A stretch of DNA of 64,000 bases from Dromiciops gliroides (GCF_019393635.1 NC_057866.1:1995001-2059000); one strand, 5' to 3'; shown: positions 34,671-45,950, counted from the first letter of the stretch. Program-made: numbers and translations. The notes: a model not told the origin generated them from the sequence alone.

Positions 34671-34880
34671 GGCCGCTAGGTGGCGCCACCGTGGAGAGAG
34701 CCCTGGGCCTGGAGTCAGGAAGACCTTTGTTTCAAATCTGGCCTCAGACACTTCCCAGCTGTGTGACCCTGGTCAGTTCTCTTCCCCTCAGCCTGCCTCG
34801 GTTCCCTCAACTGGAAAATGAGGGTGACCATAGAGCCTCCCAGGACTGTTGCAAAGCACTTAGCACATAGTAGTCACTTC
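34671..34880 (+). repeat. Marsupial tRNA-derived SINE, older copy
   Basis: Begins 'ggccgctaggtggcgccacc' and passes through 'ctggagtcaggaagaccttt' and 'agctgtgtgaccctggtcag' to a diverged 3' part with 'tagcacatagtagtcacttc'. Confidence 0.7.
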
Positions 34881-35499
34881 CTATGTGCCTGGAGCCCTAA
34901 CCACCCTCCCCACCCTGGGTCATTTTCAGAGCCTCCTCATCCCTGGCCAATCCAGTCAAGTCTCTCCTGTCCTCAGCTGCCAAGGCATATCCTAAAGGCA
35001 GGCTGGCCTATGCCCCGGGATCACCTCTGGGGCCCCATCTAAGCCCTCATTTGGCCCATCTTCACAAGCCCTTCCTAACCTTCCCAGTCCAGCCCCTGAC
35101 CTCCTTGCAGCTTTCCCTTCCCCCTCCCCAGGCCTCCCTTGAGGCTGATTCTGTGTCTGTGCCTGGCCTTCTTCCCTGTTCCCCTCCAATGCCACCTGGG
35201 GCAGGAGGCCTCCCTGCTGCCCCTCTGTACAGGGGAGGGAGATATACAGCGCCGCTTGGTCCCCATTGGCTCCCCGGGCAAGGCAGGGACAGTTTGAGCC
35301 TTTGTTTTGTCATCCCCAGTGCATGGCACAGTGATCTCCTGAATTCCCTTAGGGGAGGACCTGAGTCCACACCTTCACCACCACCCTCCCACCAAGCACC
35401 CGCCTGCTCACCTGGCTTTGTTGCCTTTCCTTCTACAAGACGCTCCATCTCCCAACACGGAGCATTTGCATTAGCTGAGCCCCATGCCAGCACTGATAA

Positions 35500-35767
35500 T
35501 CCCAGCCAAAATCCCATTTTCTCCAGGAAGCCCTTCCCCATTGCCCTGAATGCTCGTGTTTCGCCTTCCAATATTGACTCTCTCTGGAATAGCCCTGAAT
35601 TGATCTTGTTTGCCCTTAGCTGTTTGCATGTTGTCTCCCCCTTCATCCTGGGAGGTCCTTGAGAGCACCAGGGGGCTTGGGGCTTGGGCGGGGGTGGCCC
35701 TTCTTTGTATCCCCCAGGGCTCAGGACTGTGCCTGACACATGAGGTGCTTAATCACTGCTTGTTGAA
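35500..35767 (+). repeat. L2 LINE 3' end
   Basis: Contains 'tctccaggaagcccttcccc', 'gcatgttgtctcccccttca' and 'tttgtatcccccagggctca', ending in 'gcttaatcactgcttgttga'. Confidence 0.8.
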
Positions 35768-35889
35768 ACAATTCTAAAGGCTTCATGATAAAACTGGGCC
35801 CCCACCTTCAGAGCTGATGAACTCCAAGGACCAACTGAATCATGTTTTCTCCCCTCCCCTCCTTTCCTCTCATTTGTTTTGCCTATTTG

Positions 35890-36130
35890 TGGGCCGCTAG
35901 GTGGCGCCATAGTAGTGCACAAAGCACTGGGCCTGGAGTCAAGAATACTCATACTCCTGAGTTCAAATCCAACCTCAGACACTTACTGGCTGTGTGACCT
36001 TGGGCAAGTCACTTAACCCTGTTTGCGTCAGTTTCCTTATCTGTCAAATGAGCTAGAGAAGGAAATGGCAAAGCCCTCTAGTATCTTTGCCAAGAAAATC
36101 CCAAATGAGGTCACGACTAAACAAGGACAA
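35890..36130 (+). repeat. Marsupial SINE, long form (MAR1-like)
   Basis: Starts 'gggccgctaggtggcgccat', contains the tRNA-like core 'ctgtgtgaccttgggcaagt', and has the long 3' part with 'agagaaggaaatggcaaagc' and 'gtatctttgccaagaaaatc'. Confidence 0.85.
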
Positions 36131-36271
36131 ATGCATATTTGTAATGGGCTTGGTTTGTCTTGCTTTTTCAATGTGTGTGTGTGTGTGGGGGGGGAATTGG
36201 GAATTGAAAATAAAATAAAAACGGAATTTTAAAAATGCTTGTTGACTTTCTCCTCATCTCCCTCTTGGTTT

Positions 36272-36454
36272 AAGAATATTCCAGAGAGGGGCAGCTAGAT
36301 GGCGCAGTGGATAAAGCACCGGCCCTGGATTCAGGAGTACCTGAGTTCAAATCCGGCCTCAGACACTTGACACTTACTAGCTGTGTGACCTTGGGCAAGT
36401 CACTTAACCCCCATTGCCCCACAAAATTAAAAAAAAAAAAGAATATTCCAGAGA
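36272..36454 (+). repeat. Marsupial SINE (WSINE1-like) with exact target-site duplication
   Basis: The element occupies 36,288-36,438, from 'ggggcagctagatggcgcag' to an A tail. The 16-base flank AAGAATATTCCAGAGA is repeated identically at 36,272-36,287 and 36,439-36,454, marking a recent insertion. Confidence 0.93.
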
Positions 36455-37104
36455 AATGAGTTTGGGCCCCTTGTGCCCCCAGGGCTGATCTGAAGGGGGA
36501 AGGCTCTCCTCTCCTTTCTAGGTAGTTGGTGGACTCCCATCCCCTGCCTCTCCAGGGACATGGAAGTTTGGGAGGGCCTGTTATTCCAGAAGCTTAGCAC
36601 ATAGACTAGGTGCTTAATTGCTGCTTGTTGGGTTGAATATCCCTGGCATTGCCTTCTGTTGGAGGGAGCAAACCAGCTTGGCAGCTACTGCAGGTTGGGA
36701 GCTGACAGTCTCCAATTTGTAGTGAATGAATCAAGAGAGGAAACAAATGGGGGAGGAGGGGAGGTTCCCCAGGCAGGGGCCCCAGTGGCTCTGATAGACT
36801 GAGGTGCTTGAGGGCAAACTCCACATCCTTCTGGGGCCTCAGAGGAGAGGAGGATGGATGCTCTGGAGGGAGCTGGGAGAGGACAAGATTCCCCAAGAAG
36901 AGGTCTAGAAAGAAGGAGCTGGGCATGTAGAAGAAGCCCCTAAGGAGAGGAACCAGCAGTTACCCAAAAGTCTGGGCTAGGTTGCTTCTGCTGGGATTGG
37001 AAGGCTGGTTTCTAGGCCCTGGATCAGAGCCTTTCCTGGAGGTGGGGAGACCAGTGGTTTTTGCCTCCTCTTGCTGCCTCTTCCCCTCTGCCTTCCCCCT
37101 TTTG

Positions 37105-37216
37105 CCCTCTCCCCCCTGTTTCCTGCCTCCTGCCCCCTCCCTCCTCCCACCTGCTTCCTCCCTCCTCCCACCTGTCTCCTCCCTCCTCCCACCTGCCTTC
37201 TGCCTCCTCCCACCTG
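37105..37216. repeat. CCTCCTCCCACCTG minisatellite
   Basis: Four imperfect copies of a unit of about 28 bases containing CCTCCTCCCACCTG separated by TTCCTCC or TCTCCTCC. Confidence 0.8.
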
Positions 37217-37834
37217 ACGCGCCCTCAGGGAGGGCCTGGGGGCCTGGATGCCCGGCTTCTCCCCTTGGTTCTGCCCCAGCCCCACCTGGGGACTGACTGG
37301 GCAGGCTGGGCAGGCTGGGCTGGGCGGGGCTGGTGGAGAAGGCATGCTCTGGTACTTTGATGGAGCTGCTGCCCTGGCTGGTGCCTCCTAGTCTGTTGGC
37401 CCTCGGTCAAGTTCAGTGAGTCAGTCAGTGCCTTTGAGTGCTTGGAGCTCCTCTGGGAAAGGCCCAGCCTGGGGAGAGCAGGCAGCACGTGGTCTTGTTG
37501 TTGCGGATGGCTGCGGGGGCTGAGGGGGAGCCGGAGTCAATGGGGATGTGGGCAGCCACAGGGCAGCTGAGGCAGACTCTGGTGGCTTCTTCCTCTCACA
37601 CCCTGTCAGGGTCACTTTAGATTTCACTTCTGAGACTTGGTTAAGCCTGGTTCTTTTCTTTTCCACAATAAACATTTTCATTTACAGTTCTGGGTTCCAA
37701 CTTTTAGCCCTTCTTCTCTCCCTCCCCTCCCCTGAGGCAGCAAACAATCAGCTATGGGTTGTACGTGTAGGATTATGTACAACATGATCATGTTTGTCAT
37801 TTCATACAAGCAAACTTGATTAAAAGTTAAACCT

Positions 37835-38017
37835 GGGGGGCGGCTGGGTGGTGCAGTGGATAGAGCACCAGCCCTGGATTCAGGAGGACCTGAGTTCAAA
37901 TCTGGCCTCAGACACTTGACACTTACTAGCTGTGTGACCCTGGGCAAGTCACTTAACCCCCATTGCCCCAAAAACCAAAACCAAAAACAAACAAAAAAAC
38001 CCCAAAGTGAAACCTGG
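37835..38017 (+). repeat. Marsupial SINE (WSINE1-like) with near-exact target-site duplication
   Basis: Runs from 'ggcggctgggtggtgcagtg' to an AAACC-rich tail near 38,003. The flank AAAGTTAAACCTGG before it recurs as AAAGTGAAACCTGG after it, one mismatch. Confidence 0.9.
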
Positions 38018-38228
38018 TTCTTAAAGAAGGCTAATCCTGTCTGGGTTATCCTTCCAAAGGGACAATCCTTGGTCCTGCTGGAAACTGGAATCTGAGGGGG
38101 GTAGGGATCAAGAGCTGGGAGGGCAAGGGGCATTGGGCTGCACTTCTGGTCCCCTGAGGCTACAGGCCGACCCAGGTGAGCTGAGGATACCAGACTTTCC
38201 TACTTAAGCACTTACTTCATGCCAGGCA

Positions 38229-38478
38229 AGGGCAGCTAGGGGGCGCCACAGTGTACAGAGTGCTTGGTCTGGAGTCAGGAAGACTCACCTTCATGATTTC
38301 AAATCCAGTCTCAGAGACTCATTAGCTGTGTGACCCTGGGCAAGTCATTTCCCCCTGTTTGCCTCAGTTTCCTCATCTGTCAAATGAGCTGGAGAAGGAA
38401 ATGGCCAACCACTCCAGTATCTTTGCAAAGAAAAGCCCAAATGGGACCATGAAGAGTCAGATATGACTGAAACACTGG
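38229..38478 (+). repeat. Marsupial SINE, long form (MAR1-like)
   Basis: Starts 'agggcagctagggggcgcca' and keeps the whole long 3' part: 'gctggagaaggaaatggcca', 'ccactccagtatctttgcaa', 'aagagtcagatatgactgaa'. Confidence 0.9.
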
Positions 38479-39311
38479 AATGCCAGCATGTTCTGGGCAC
38501 TGTGCTGAGGGCTGGATCATCAGAAGTCATTTAGGTGTCCTCTGGCTCCACTAGGTCAGGCCTAGCCTTCTGTCCAGGGCCCCAGAAGCCATTGGGAGGA
38601 GGTCACAGAGGGATGGTCATGAAGGATCTGAGCAGGGACACCCTGAGTTTGCCTCAAGTCTAGAAGCCTTCTTGCAGGGGTTGCTGGGCCTGATAATAGG
38701 TAGCACCCCTGGGTAGGGAAAAGATGGCATTCAGGTTGGCTCATCTCCTCAGGTGCTCCTTGGCCTGAGGCTCAGAGCTTGACTGCAAAGCCCCAGCTGA
38801 GGGCAAAGTCCAAACTTAGGCCCTAGCCCTGGTCTCAATGCCTCCCCAGCGAATGAGGAAAGCAGCTCACTCTTTGTCCTGGATTTCTGACCCTGTGCTG
38901 CATAGAGACACCGGGGTGTTGCCCGGCACACTTGGCACAGTGTCAATAGGGAGGGCAGGCTGGGTGGTGGCCTCCCCGTGGTTCGAACAGGGAGGACCTT
39001 TAGGTGGGTAGGGCTGCTCTGGGCTACGTTTGCCAGGCTCAGCATTTGTCTTCAGAAACAGGTGCGTAGCGCATAACTGATGAAAGTATGTGGGGAAATG
39101 CCGCCCTCTTCTGGCTAACTGAGGAACTTCAAGACAATCTGAGGCCTGAGGTGCTGGACCAAGTCAGAAGGAAACCCTAAGAAAGCTCCCACAGAGAACG
39201 TTGGGAAGGAGCTGGGACAGAGGGAATTGGGAGAAACCAGATTTGGGAATCAGAAGTCCCAGCCTGAGTTAAGGCTCATCCACTCCCTGGCACGTAGTCA
39301 AGAAGCATTTA

Positions 39312-39522
39312 GGGGGCAGCTGGGTGGCACAGTGGATAGAGCACCGGCCCTGGATTCAGGAGGACCTGAGTTCAAATCCAGCCTCAGACACTTGACACTT
39401 ACTAGCTGTGTGACCCTGGGCAAGTCACTTAACCCTCAGTGCCCTACCAAAAAACAAAAGAAGAAGAAGAAGAAGAAGAAGAAGAAGAAGAAGAAGAAGA
39501 AGAAGAAGAAGAAGCAGAAGCA
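39312..39522 (+). repeat. Marsupial SINE (WSINE1-like) with expanded GAA tail
   Basis: Starts 'gggggcagctgggtggcaca'; the A-rich tail has grown into a (GAA)n run at about 39,459-39,514. GCATTTAG occurs on both sides as a short target-site duplication. Confidence 0.88.
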
Positions 39523-39640
39523 GCATTTAGGAAGTGCCTCCTGCGTGCTTGATATTCTTTAAACCAGAGATCTAAAGACCAGCCACACCAGTGCCTGCCC
39601 TCAAGCAGCTTCCAATCTAATGGATGGGAAACCAGGCCAA
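39523..39640 (-). repeat. L2 LINE 3' tail, reversed
   Basis: Contains 'cagcatttaggaagtgcctc' and 'tcaagcagcttccaatctaa', a diverged reversed L2 tail lying next to the SINE. Confidence 0.5.
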
Positions 39641-41871
39641 GAAGCTTGGACCAATGAGAACAGATACATGAGAGGTGACCTCTGAAGGGAGGCCTGAGTA
39701 GGAAAGCAGAAGAGAAAAGGCTCTCTGCAGAAGGGGGGCCTGAGGCCCTGAGGATAAGGGTGGAGAGAACAAGACCCCAGGAAGGCCAGAAAAAAGGCCC
39801 GGGACTGCAAGGACCAGCAAAGAGATGAGCATCACCAGGTCCAAGAGGAGAAGGTGGGCAAGGAAGAGTAAGAAGCCTGGAAGGGAAGGAGGGGACTCAC
39901 TGGGAATGTTGGTGAATATGAAACAGGACACTGGATTCAATACTGGAAGCAATGGGATCGAAGCCCTCTCCTGAGCAGCGATGCAAGTGTCTTTAAGGGG
40001 AATGAAGGAAAGAGATGAGGAAGATTGTTACCATTTCACAGATCCCGGGCAGATGGCTGCATTCATTGGAAGGCTACAAGGGATGGCAGTAACAAGACCC
40101 CCATTTCTAATGTGCACTTAGGGAATGACTACGCAGTGATGGGTAAAATTTGATTGAAACCTCCTTCTAAGCCAAGGCAGCAAAACTACCTGGGAATGAC
40201 AAGGCTGAAACTGTATACAGGTCGATGAGAATTGAAAGCATATGGCAAAGAAATTGGAAAGGACAAAAAGCTGAGACACCTTGCTGGAGAGGACTGGGAG
40301 GTTTATAAGGAACCACTAAAGAGCTGAACATGGGGAAGGAAGTGAGAAGCACTGGAAGATCAGAAGGGTTCTGTTGTTACAAAATTTCGATGGTTTCTTC
40401 GATACCTTCCTGGGAATAGGGTTGAGACACTGTCTGTGGTGGATTTCTTTTTTCCCCCTGCTACAACACTGAAGTTGGGACTTCTCTCCAATGAATGTCT
40501 TTATTTAACCTACACCACAGGACAGGAAAGCCATCCAATCCTTCTAGACAGATGACTTTGCCTTTGCTTACTGCCTCAATGATGTTCTTAAGTCTGGCTG
40601 TATATAGCCTTCCAAGAAATCTGCCACATTAGAGTAGAGAAAAGAGGGTTTGATGAGAGAGGCAATCCACAAAGGAATCCCCATTAGCAATGCTTCTGTC
40701 AGATGGCCTGAAATGGCTGCTGTTGTGAGAAAACATTACTGCCCTTTTAGGGGTGTCAAAAACCAGCAGCAATGGTAAGGATGCATTGCCAATGCTATTG
40801 TCCAAAATATCACCATATACTGTGTGTGCCTCTCCTTCTTGGAACTGATAGATTCTGCACAAAGATTTTCTGTCATAATATATGAAAAAAAGGTTGGATA
40901 ACTGTGTGCATATTCCAAAGGAGGTCTCCCTGAACAGTTAAGAAAGAATGGCTGCTTCTGTTGCCTTTCATTTTAGGTCAGCTTTTAGTCACTATTCCTT
41001 TCTCTGACTGCTCTGTGTCTCCTGGGTTTAGTTATCACTGCCATAACAACAATTGTCTTGGGCAAGGAGTTGGGTGAAGGGCTCCTTTACTCATTCCTCC
41101 CCTCTGCACCCTCCTGTTTTTTCTCCTAATTCACTGTTTTCCAGGTGACAGCAAACAGGGCAGCAGAATTGTTCCACTGGAAGGGAACTTCAGCCCGAGT
41201 GTTCCTCAAGAGATGCTGAGACACCACCTGAATGGTGTTCTCTGCAGATCAATACAGAGAGATCCCCTTAATGAGGTTCAATTTGTCAAGTGTAAGGTTC
41301 CAAGATGGACCAGACATAGGTACTTTTTCATAGGCCTGACAGTGCTCTAGGTCTTTGAATAGAATGCAAGGTCATTTGGAGGAAGCTTTGTGGGGGGAGG
41401 TGGGGGTCAGGGAATAAGGGCTGTTAATGAGCAGGCAATTGAGGAATGGCCAGCTGTGGCCCAGTAGCTGGTGGCAGGGCAGATGATCCTTTGGAGATGA
41501 GGCCGAGGTCTTCCGGTGGGGGTGGGTGATGTGCTGGGGTCCCATGGAGTGGGTTTCCTTACAGTGTGTAGTTCCCTGGGCCGAGGAGGAAGGGGAGGAG
41601 GAAGACGAGGAGGGGGAGGAGGAGGGGGAGGAGTTGCTTGCAAATCATGGGGCACGGGGAGGGCTTCTGGACTGCATGGTAGGGCAGCTTCCAGGGTCAG
41701 TGTGCAGAGAGCAGGCCAAGCAGGAATCAGCTTCCCTCATGGTCCAGGGGCCAAGGCAATCAGCAATGCTGCTGCAAAAGGAGTGGTGCTGCTGGGGCTT
41801 GGGAAAGGAGAACAAGTCTTTCTGCTGGACTGTTTTGCAAGGGCTCAGGTGGGAAGTCTCTGGGGTGAGCA

Positions 41872-42012
41872 TCAGATCTTGCACTGACAGCAAACTGGGA
41901 CACAGCAGCTAGACTGGCAGCAGCCACCACCACAGCTGGAGCCACAGCCTCCCTTACTGCAGCCCACACCAGAGCTGGAGCCACAGCCTCCTGAACATCC
42001 AGAGCAGCTCAT
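41872..42012 (-). CDS. KRTAP5-like: Minimal KRTAP5-like ORF (46 residues)
   Basis: The frame keeps both ends of the family: it starts [13 protein letters not shown] and ends [16 protein letters not shown]. Almost all internal modules are gone, leaving one [12 protein letters not shown] block and a [10 protein letters not shown] segment in which a cysteine is replaced by serine. KRTAP5 proteins are ultra-high-sulfur matrix proteins that cross-link keratin filaments in hair. The TATA box at 42,122-42,116 and leader are intact, at the same 110-base distance from the ATG as in the other copies, but the unit has lost its AATAAA. It is either a real very small KRTAP or a decaying copy shrunk by recombination between repeats. 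The ATG was chosen by matching the other copies. Confidence 0.55.
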   Translation of the reverse strand: MSCSGCSGGCGSSSGVGCSKGGCGSSCGGGCCQSSCCVPVCCQCKI

Positions 42013-42115
42013 GGTTCTGGGAAGAAGTTGGAGGAGCTTTGTGTACACAGGGGTGGGAGGTCTCAAGAAAGAGAGAGGTGTCAGTGGGTTGTGGCAACCC
42101 CTCTGTGCCCCCAGC

Positions 42116-42122
42116 TTTTATA
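42116..42122 (-). promoter_or_regulatory. TATA box of inverted KRTAP5-like copy
   Basis: TATAAAA on the minus strand, 110 bases before the ATG, in the same context (ACAGTATAAAAGCTGGGGGC) as the three plus-strand copies. Confidence 0.85.
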
Positions 42123-42310
42123 CTGTTGTGTGGCAGCAGCTGCAGCAGCAGCAGCCAGAGGCTTGGACACATGCTCAGGTGCCCCTGACTCGGTAGCCCT
42201 GCAGAAGCAGGTTCCAGCCCCAGCTGACTCTGGGGGTTGTTGGTGGTCCCTGGCCGCCTGGCTGCCATTGGGTCTGCATTTGCCTTGTCTGGGGACAGGC
42301 CTCGTGTCAG

Positions 42311-42317
42311 TGACTCA
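42311..42317 (-). promoter_or_regulatory. AP-1 site upstream of inverted KRTAP5-like copy
   Basis: TGAGTCA on the minus strand in GGTGAGTCACTGACACGAGG. It is 305 bases before the ATG; the other copies have it at 314. Confidence 0.5.
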
Positions 42318-43685
42318 CCTGGCAGGGCCTCTCTGCCTTGATGGGCAAAGGGGGCTGTTTGTCCCTGGGCACAGGGCCACTGGGATCTGGGAGCTGAGGG
42401 CAGGAGGCTGCAGGCTGAGCCGCGAGTTCAGCCCCAGCTGGCAAGGAGATGCAGAGAGCTGAGAAGCCAGGGAAGGAAGTAGCAGAAGATTCCTGGAGAT
42501 GTGCAGGGCAGGTGAGAGCAGGCACGTGCCTGGCAGAAGGCTTTGGGCTCAGCAGCCCCACCCACGTGACCCAAGGCAGGGCTGAGAGAGCTGCTACAGC
42601 CAAGGACAGGGTCCCCTTGACCTTGCTTCCAGCAAGCAAGGAGTGCAAGTGAATTGGGCAGTGATCTGCAGGCAGGCAGGCATGAGAAAGAGCTGGTGGG
42701 GCCAGGCTCCTCCCCACCCCTTAGTATGAGCCAGCTGGGTTCCCAGCTGGGAGGCAGAGAGGAAAGTCTGGGGACCCGAGCATCTGCTGGGCAGGCTGTC
42801 AGGGAGAAGGAAGTACTCATTGGCAAGACTGCTTCAAGGAGCAAAGAGGAAAGACCACAAGTGGCAGTCCACAGACTCTGGTCCTGTGCTGTGTCAGGTG
42901 GGAGGGGACCAGGAAGTGCCTACCCAGAGGAAGAAGGTAGCAGGAAGGATGCCCTGCCAAAACTGGAATGTGGGCAGAGCCCATGGGACTGGGTTGGGCA
43001 GGGGCCTCCCAAGGGGGCCAAGGCCAGAGGAGGCAATTGCATGTGAGCTGAGCACCCAGGCTTCAAGCTCATGGCTGCCAGCCTGTGGGGAGAGGGTTCC
43101 TGTCCAGCCCCATCAGGGGCCAAAGAGCAAAGCTGGAGGGGTAAGTGGGAAGGGCTCTTTGCATGTGCTGCAGGCAGGGAGGAAGATGCAGAGGCTTTAC
43201 CCATGAGTCCTGCCACTCAGAGAGGGTGGGGGAAAGCAGGGAAGACTTGGTATCACCAGGGGATTGATGGCCCATGGAGATGGGTGGGTGGATGGATGGA
43301 TGGAGTGATGGATGGAGGACCAGGAGGAGGAGGACAAGAAGAAGGAGGACTGTGGCCAGCTGATCTGAAAAGGCCCTGGAGGTCAGCAACCCTCCTGCTC
43401 TGATCCATGGAACCCTTAGGCCCTAACCCAGTGCCTGGCCAGGGTCCAGTGATTCATTGTGGCTTTTGCAAAAAAAAAAAAGGAAAAAAAAGGGTCCCAT
43501 GTAAAGTCAGTCCCCAGAGAAAACATTTTGGATGCCTAGAAAACAATTTGTAACATTCCTTGTTTGAATGTTCCCAAAGTGAGCCCTCCCTTCCTCCTGC
43601 TCTCTGGAAAGGTGAGCAATCTGCTCTCAATCATATATGGGCCATCACGTCAAACAGTTCCACAGCCACCATTTTGTGTAAGAAA

Positions 43686-43968
43686 AGTTGAATGAGAATA
43701 AGAATGGACGAGAGAAGGAAAGGGACAGAAAACAAAAGCAGGAAAGAGAAATGGAGGAAGGACGAGAGAAAGGGAGGGAGAAAGAAAGACAGAAGGAAAG
43801 AGTAGAAGAAAGAAGGAGAGAGAAAGGAAAGAAAAGAAAGAATGAGCAAGCAAGAAAGAACGAAGGGAACAGAAAGAAAATGCAGGAAAGAGGCAAGGGG
43901 AAAGAAAGAGGGACAGAGAAGGAAGGAAAGAAAGAAGGAAGAGACAACAAAAGAACGAGAGGAGTAAG
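43686..43968. repeat. Purine tract (GAAA/GGAA-rich)
   Basis: Almost pure A/G for about 280 bases on the plus strand. It is the inverted counterpart of the polypyrimidine tracts at 52.26 and 58.58 kb and directly abuts LINE-1 sequence. Confidence 0.9.
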
Positions 43969-44622
43969 ATGTTGGTCTATACCTAATTTCTGCTATACTA
44001 TCTTCCAGTTTCCCCAGCAGTTTTGGTCAAATACTGAGTTCCTATCCCAGAAGCTGGAGTCTTTTGCTTTATGCCATTGATCCTCCCCTCTATTTCTGAG
44101 TCACTACCAAATAGTTTTGATGACTTGCGCTTTATAGTAAAGCCTCAGATTTGGTACAGCTAGCCCACCTTCCTGTGCATTTTTTTTCATTATTTCCCTT
44201 GAAATTCTTGACCTTTTGTTTTTCCAGATGAATTTTTTTATTCTTTTTTCTAGCTCTATAAAATAACTTTTAGGGAGTCTGATTGGTATGGCACTGAATA
44301 AGTAAATTAATTTAGGTAGAATTGTCGTTTTTATTATATTAGCTCAGCCTATCCATGAGCAGTTGATGCTTTTCTAATTATTTAGATCTGTATTGATTTG
44401 TGTGAAAACTGTTTTGTAATTGTATTCATAGAGTTCCTGGGATTGTCTTGGCAAGTAGATGCCCAAGTATTTTCTATTGTCTACCGTTGCTTTAAATGGA
44501 ATTTCTCTTTCTATCTCTTGCTGCTGGACTTTGTTGGTCATGTATAGAAATGCTGATGATTTTTGTGGATGTATTTTATATCCTGCTACTTTGCTAAACT
44601 TGTCATTTTTTCAAGTAATTTT
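43969..44622 (-). repeat. LINE-1 ORF2 fragment, antisense
   Basis: Reverse complement of the ORF2 segment after the reverse-transcriptase core. Its translation includes KSSAFLYMTNK and NWKSINCSWIG-type stretches shared with the copies at 51.6-52.25 and 57.95-58.57 kb. It is cut off by the assembly gap. Confidence 0.9.
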
Positions 44623-44722
44623 NNNNNNNNNNNNNNNNNNNNNNNNNNNNNNNNNNNNNNNNNNNNNNNNNNNNNNNNNNNNNNNNNNNNNNNNNNNNNN
44701 NNNNNNNNNNNNNNNNNNNNNN
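44623..44722. other. Assembly gap, exactly 100 N
   Basis: One hundred consecutive N. A run of exactly 100 is the usual placeholder for a gap of unknown size, so true distance and even orientation across this point are uncertain. Confidence 0.98.
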
Positions 44723-45030
44723 AATGGATGCTGATTGACCATACTATTTCTTTTGTTTTTTGATGCTGTTGGTTTTCTGATTTCAGGTTTTCCTTTGTGC
44801 TATGATCCTTCTCATATAACATGGACTAATGCAGAAATATGTTTAATGTTATTATGTATATTTAACCTATATCAGATTGCCTGTTGTCTAGGGAAGGGGG
44901 GAGGGAGGGGGGGAGGGAGAAAAATTTGAAATTGGAAATCTTATATAAACACATCTTGAAAACTATTTCTACATGTAACCTGGAAAATAATAAATACTTT
45001 TATTTAAAATAAAAAAACAAAAAAACAAGT
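44723..45030 (+). repeat. LINE-1 3' UTR-like end, sense
   Basis: Ends with a G-rich tract, 'aaaactatttctacatgtaa', 'cctggaaaataataaatact' and an A-rich tail, the pattern of marsupial LINE-1 3' ends. Its orientation is opposite to the LINE-1 piece on the other side of the gap. Confidence 0.6.
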
Positions 45031-45706
45031 AAATAGAGAATCTGGAGAGGCTAGAATAATTAGAGAAAGGGGAAACTCCTAGCTCTTGGTTATTAGGAAT
45101 TGCTTTGTCCCTTGGGAAGTCCTTGCAAAGTTCCCCTTTGGTTGTGTGGCTCTTATCCGGGCTCCAGCCCTTGATGAGCCTTCAGAGGCCACAAGTTGCT
45201 CTTCCTGGGTCTTCCCGAGCCATATTGGAGGGACTTAGAGTAGCTAAGGCAGCACGAATTTAGGGTGAGGGAAGAAAAATTAAAACCTCAGAGAGTCATC
45301 ATTCACCATAGAGTTTACCTGGTGAAAACCATCTCTTCAAAGCATGAGACTGAAAGGGCCCATAAGGGGCCTCCCACAACAATCCTTTCATCTCCTTGCC
45401 AAGGGAAATGATAGACATGGCAGCTGAGGACAGGAGCTGTTAAGGATACAGATTCAAGGGTGGAAAATGAGAAGAGGTGTGGCCTTGGAAAACACTGAGG
45501 AGCAGCAGAGAAACAATGAGTTTGAAGAAGGTTTGGGAAGTGACGCACCTAAGCCAAATAAGCCTGAGTGCTTGGCAGAATGACCCTGGGAAGAAGGTAG
45601 AAAATATCTGGAAGCAGAAGATGGGCCATCCTACACTCAAATGATATTCCAGATGCTGACACCCCTAGCAGGCTCTTTTCATCAGGTTACCTCAAAGGGG
45701 GTAAAC

Positions 45707-45950
45707 TGTGGCTGTTCAGTCATTTTTCAGTTATGCCCAACTCTTGTTGACCCCATTTGGGGTTTTCTTGGCAAAAATACTGGAGTGGTTTGTCATTTCT
45801 TTCTCCCTGTCCTTTTACAGCTGAGGAAACTGAGGCAAACAGGGTTAAGTGACTTGCCCAGGGTCAGCCAGCTAGGAAGCACCTAAGGCTGGATTCAAAC
45901 TCAGATCTTTTCAACTCCAGGCCTGGTGTTGTATCCACTGTGCTGGTGTT
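45707..45950 (-). repeat. Marsupial SINE, long form (MAR1-like), reversed
   Basis: Reads in reverse: 'ggctgttcagtcatttttca', 'ccatttggggttttcttggc', 'actggagtggtttgtcattt', 'agtgacttgcccagggtcag', ending near 'tgtatccactgtgctgg'. Confidence 0.88.

Larger units (their letters stand above)
33700..40919. other. Intergenic DNA between DUSP8 and the KRTAP5-like cluster
   Basis: No gene could be supported. The interval holds at least six SINEs, several L2/MIR fragments, an (ATTA)/(ATTC) tract at 34,126-34,168 and a CCTCC-type minisatellite at 37,105-37,216. The 1.2 kb before 40,920 is unrecognised: a 77-codon minus-strand frame at 40,629-40,862 resembles nothing I know. Confidence 0.6.
40920..44622 (-). 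repeat. Inverted copy of the KRTAP5-like duplication unit, truncated by gap
   Basis: Read on the minus strand it follows the order of the plus-strand units: LINE-1 ORF2 end (44,622-43,965), polypyrimidine tract (43,968-43,686), upstream region, TATA box, KRTAP ORF, downstream region to about 40,920. Relative to the others it has lost most of the coding modules and about 530 bases of downstream sequence. That loss lies between the base pairs equivalent to 49,360 and 49,890 and includes the polyadenylation signal. Confidence 0.88.

Noticed and set aside
40629-40862. 77-codon minus-strand frame near the edge of the inverted copy
   Set aside because: Some protein-like character but no recognisable family, start context or neighbours; left as unrecognised.
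43631-43950. Leucine/serine/phenylalanine-rich frames looking like membrane proteins, also at 52,188-52,568 and 58,590-58,896
   Set aside because: Translations of the polypyrimidine tracts; the hydrophobic look is compositional.
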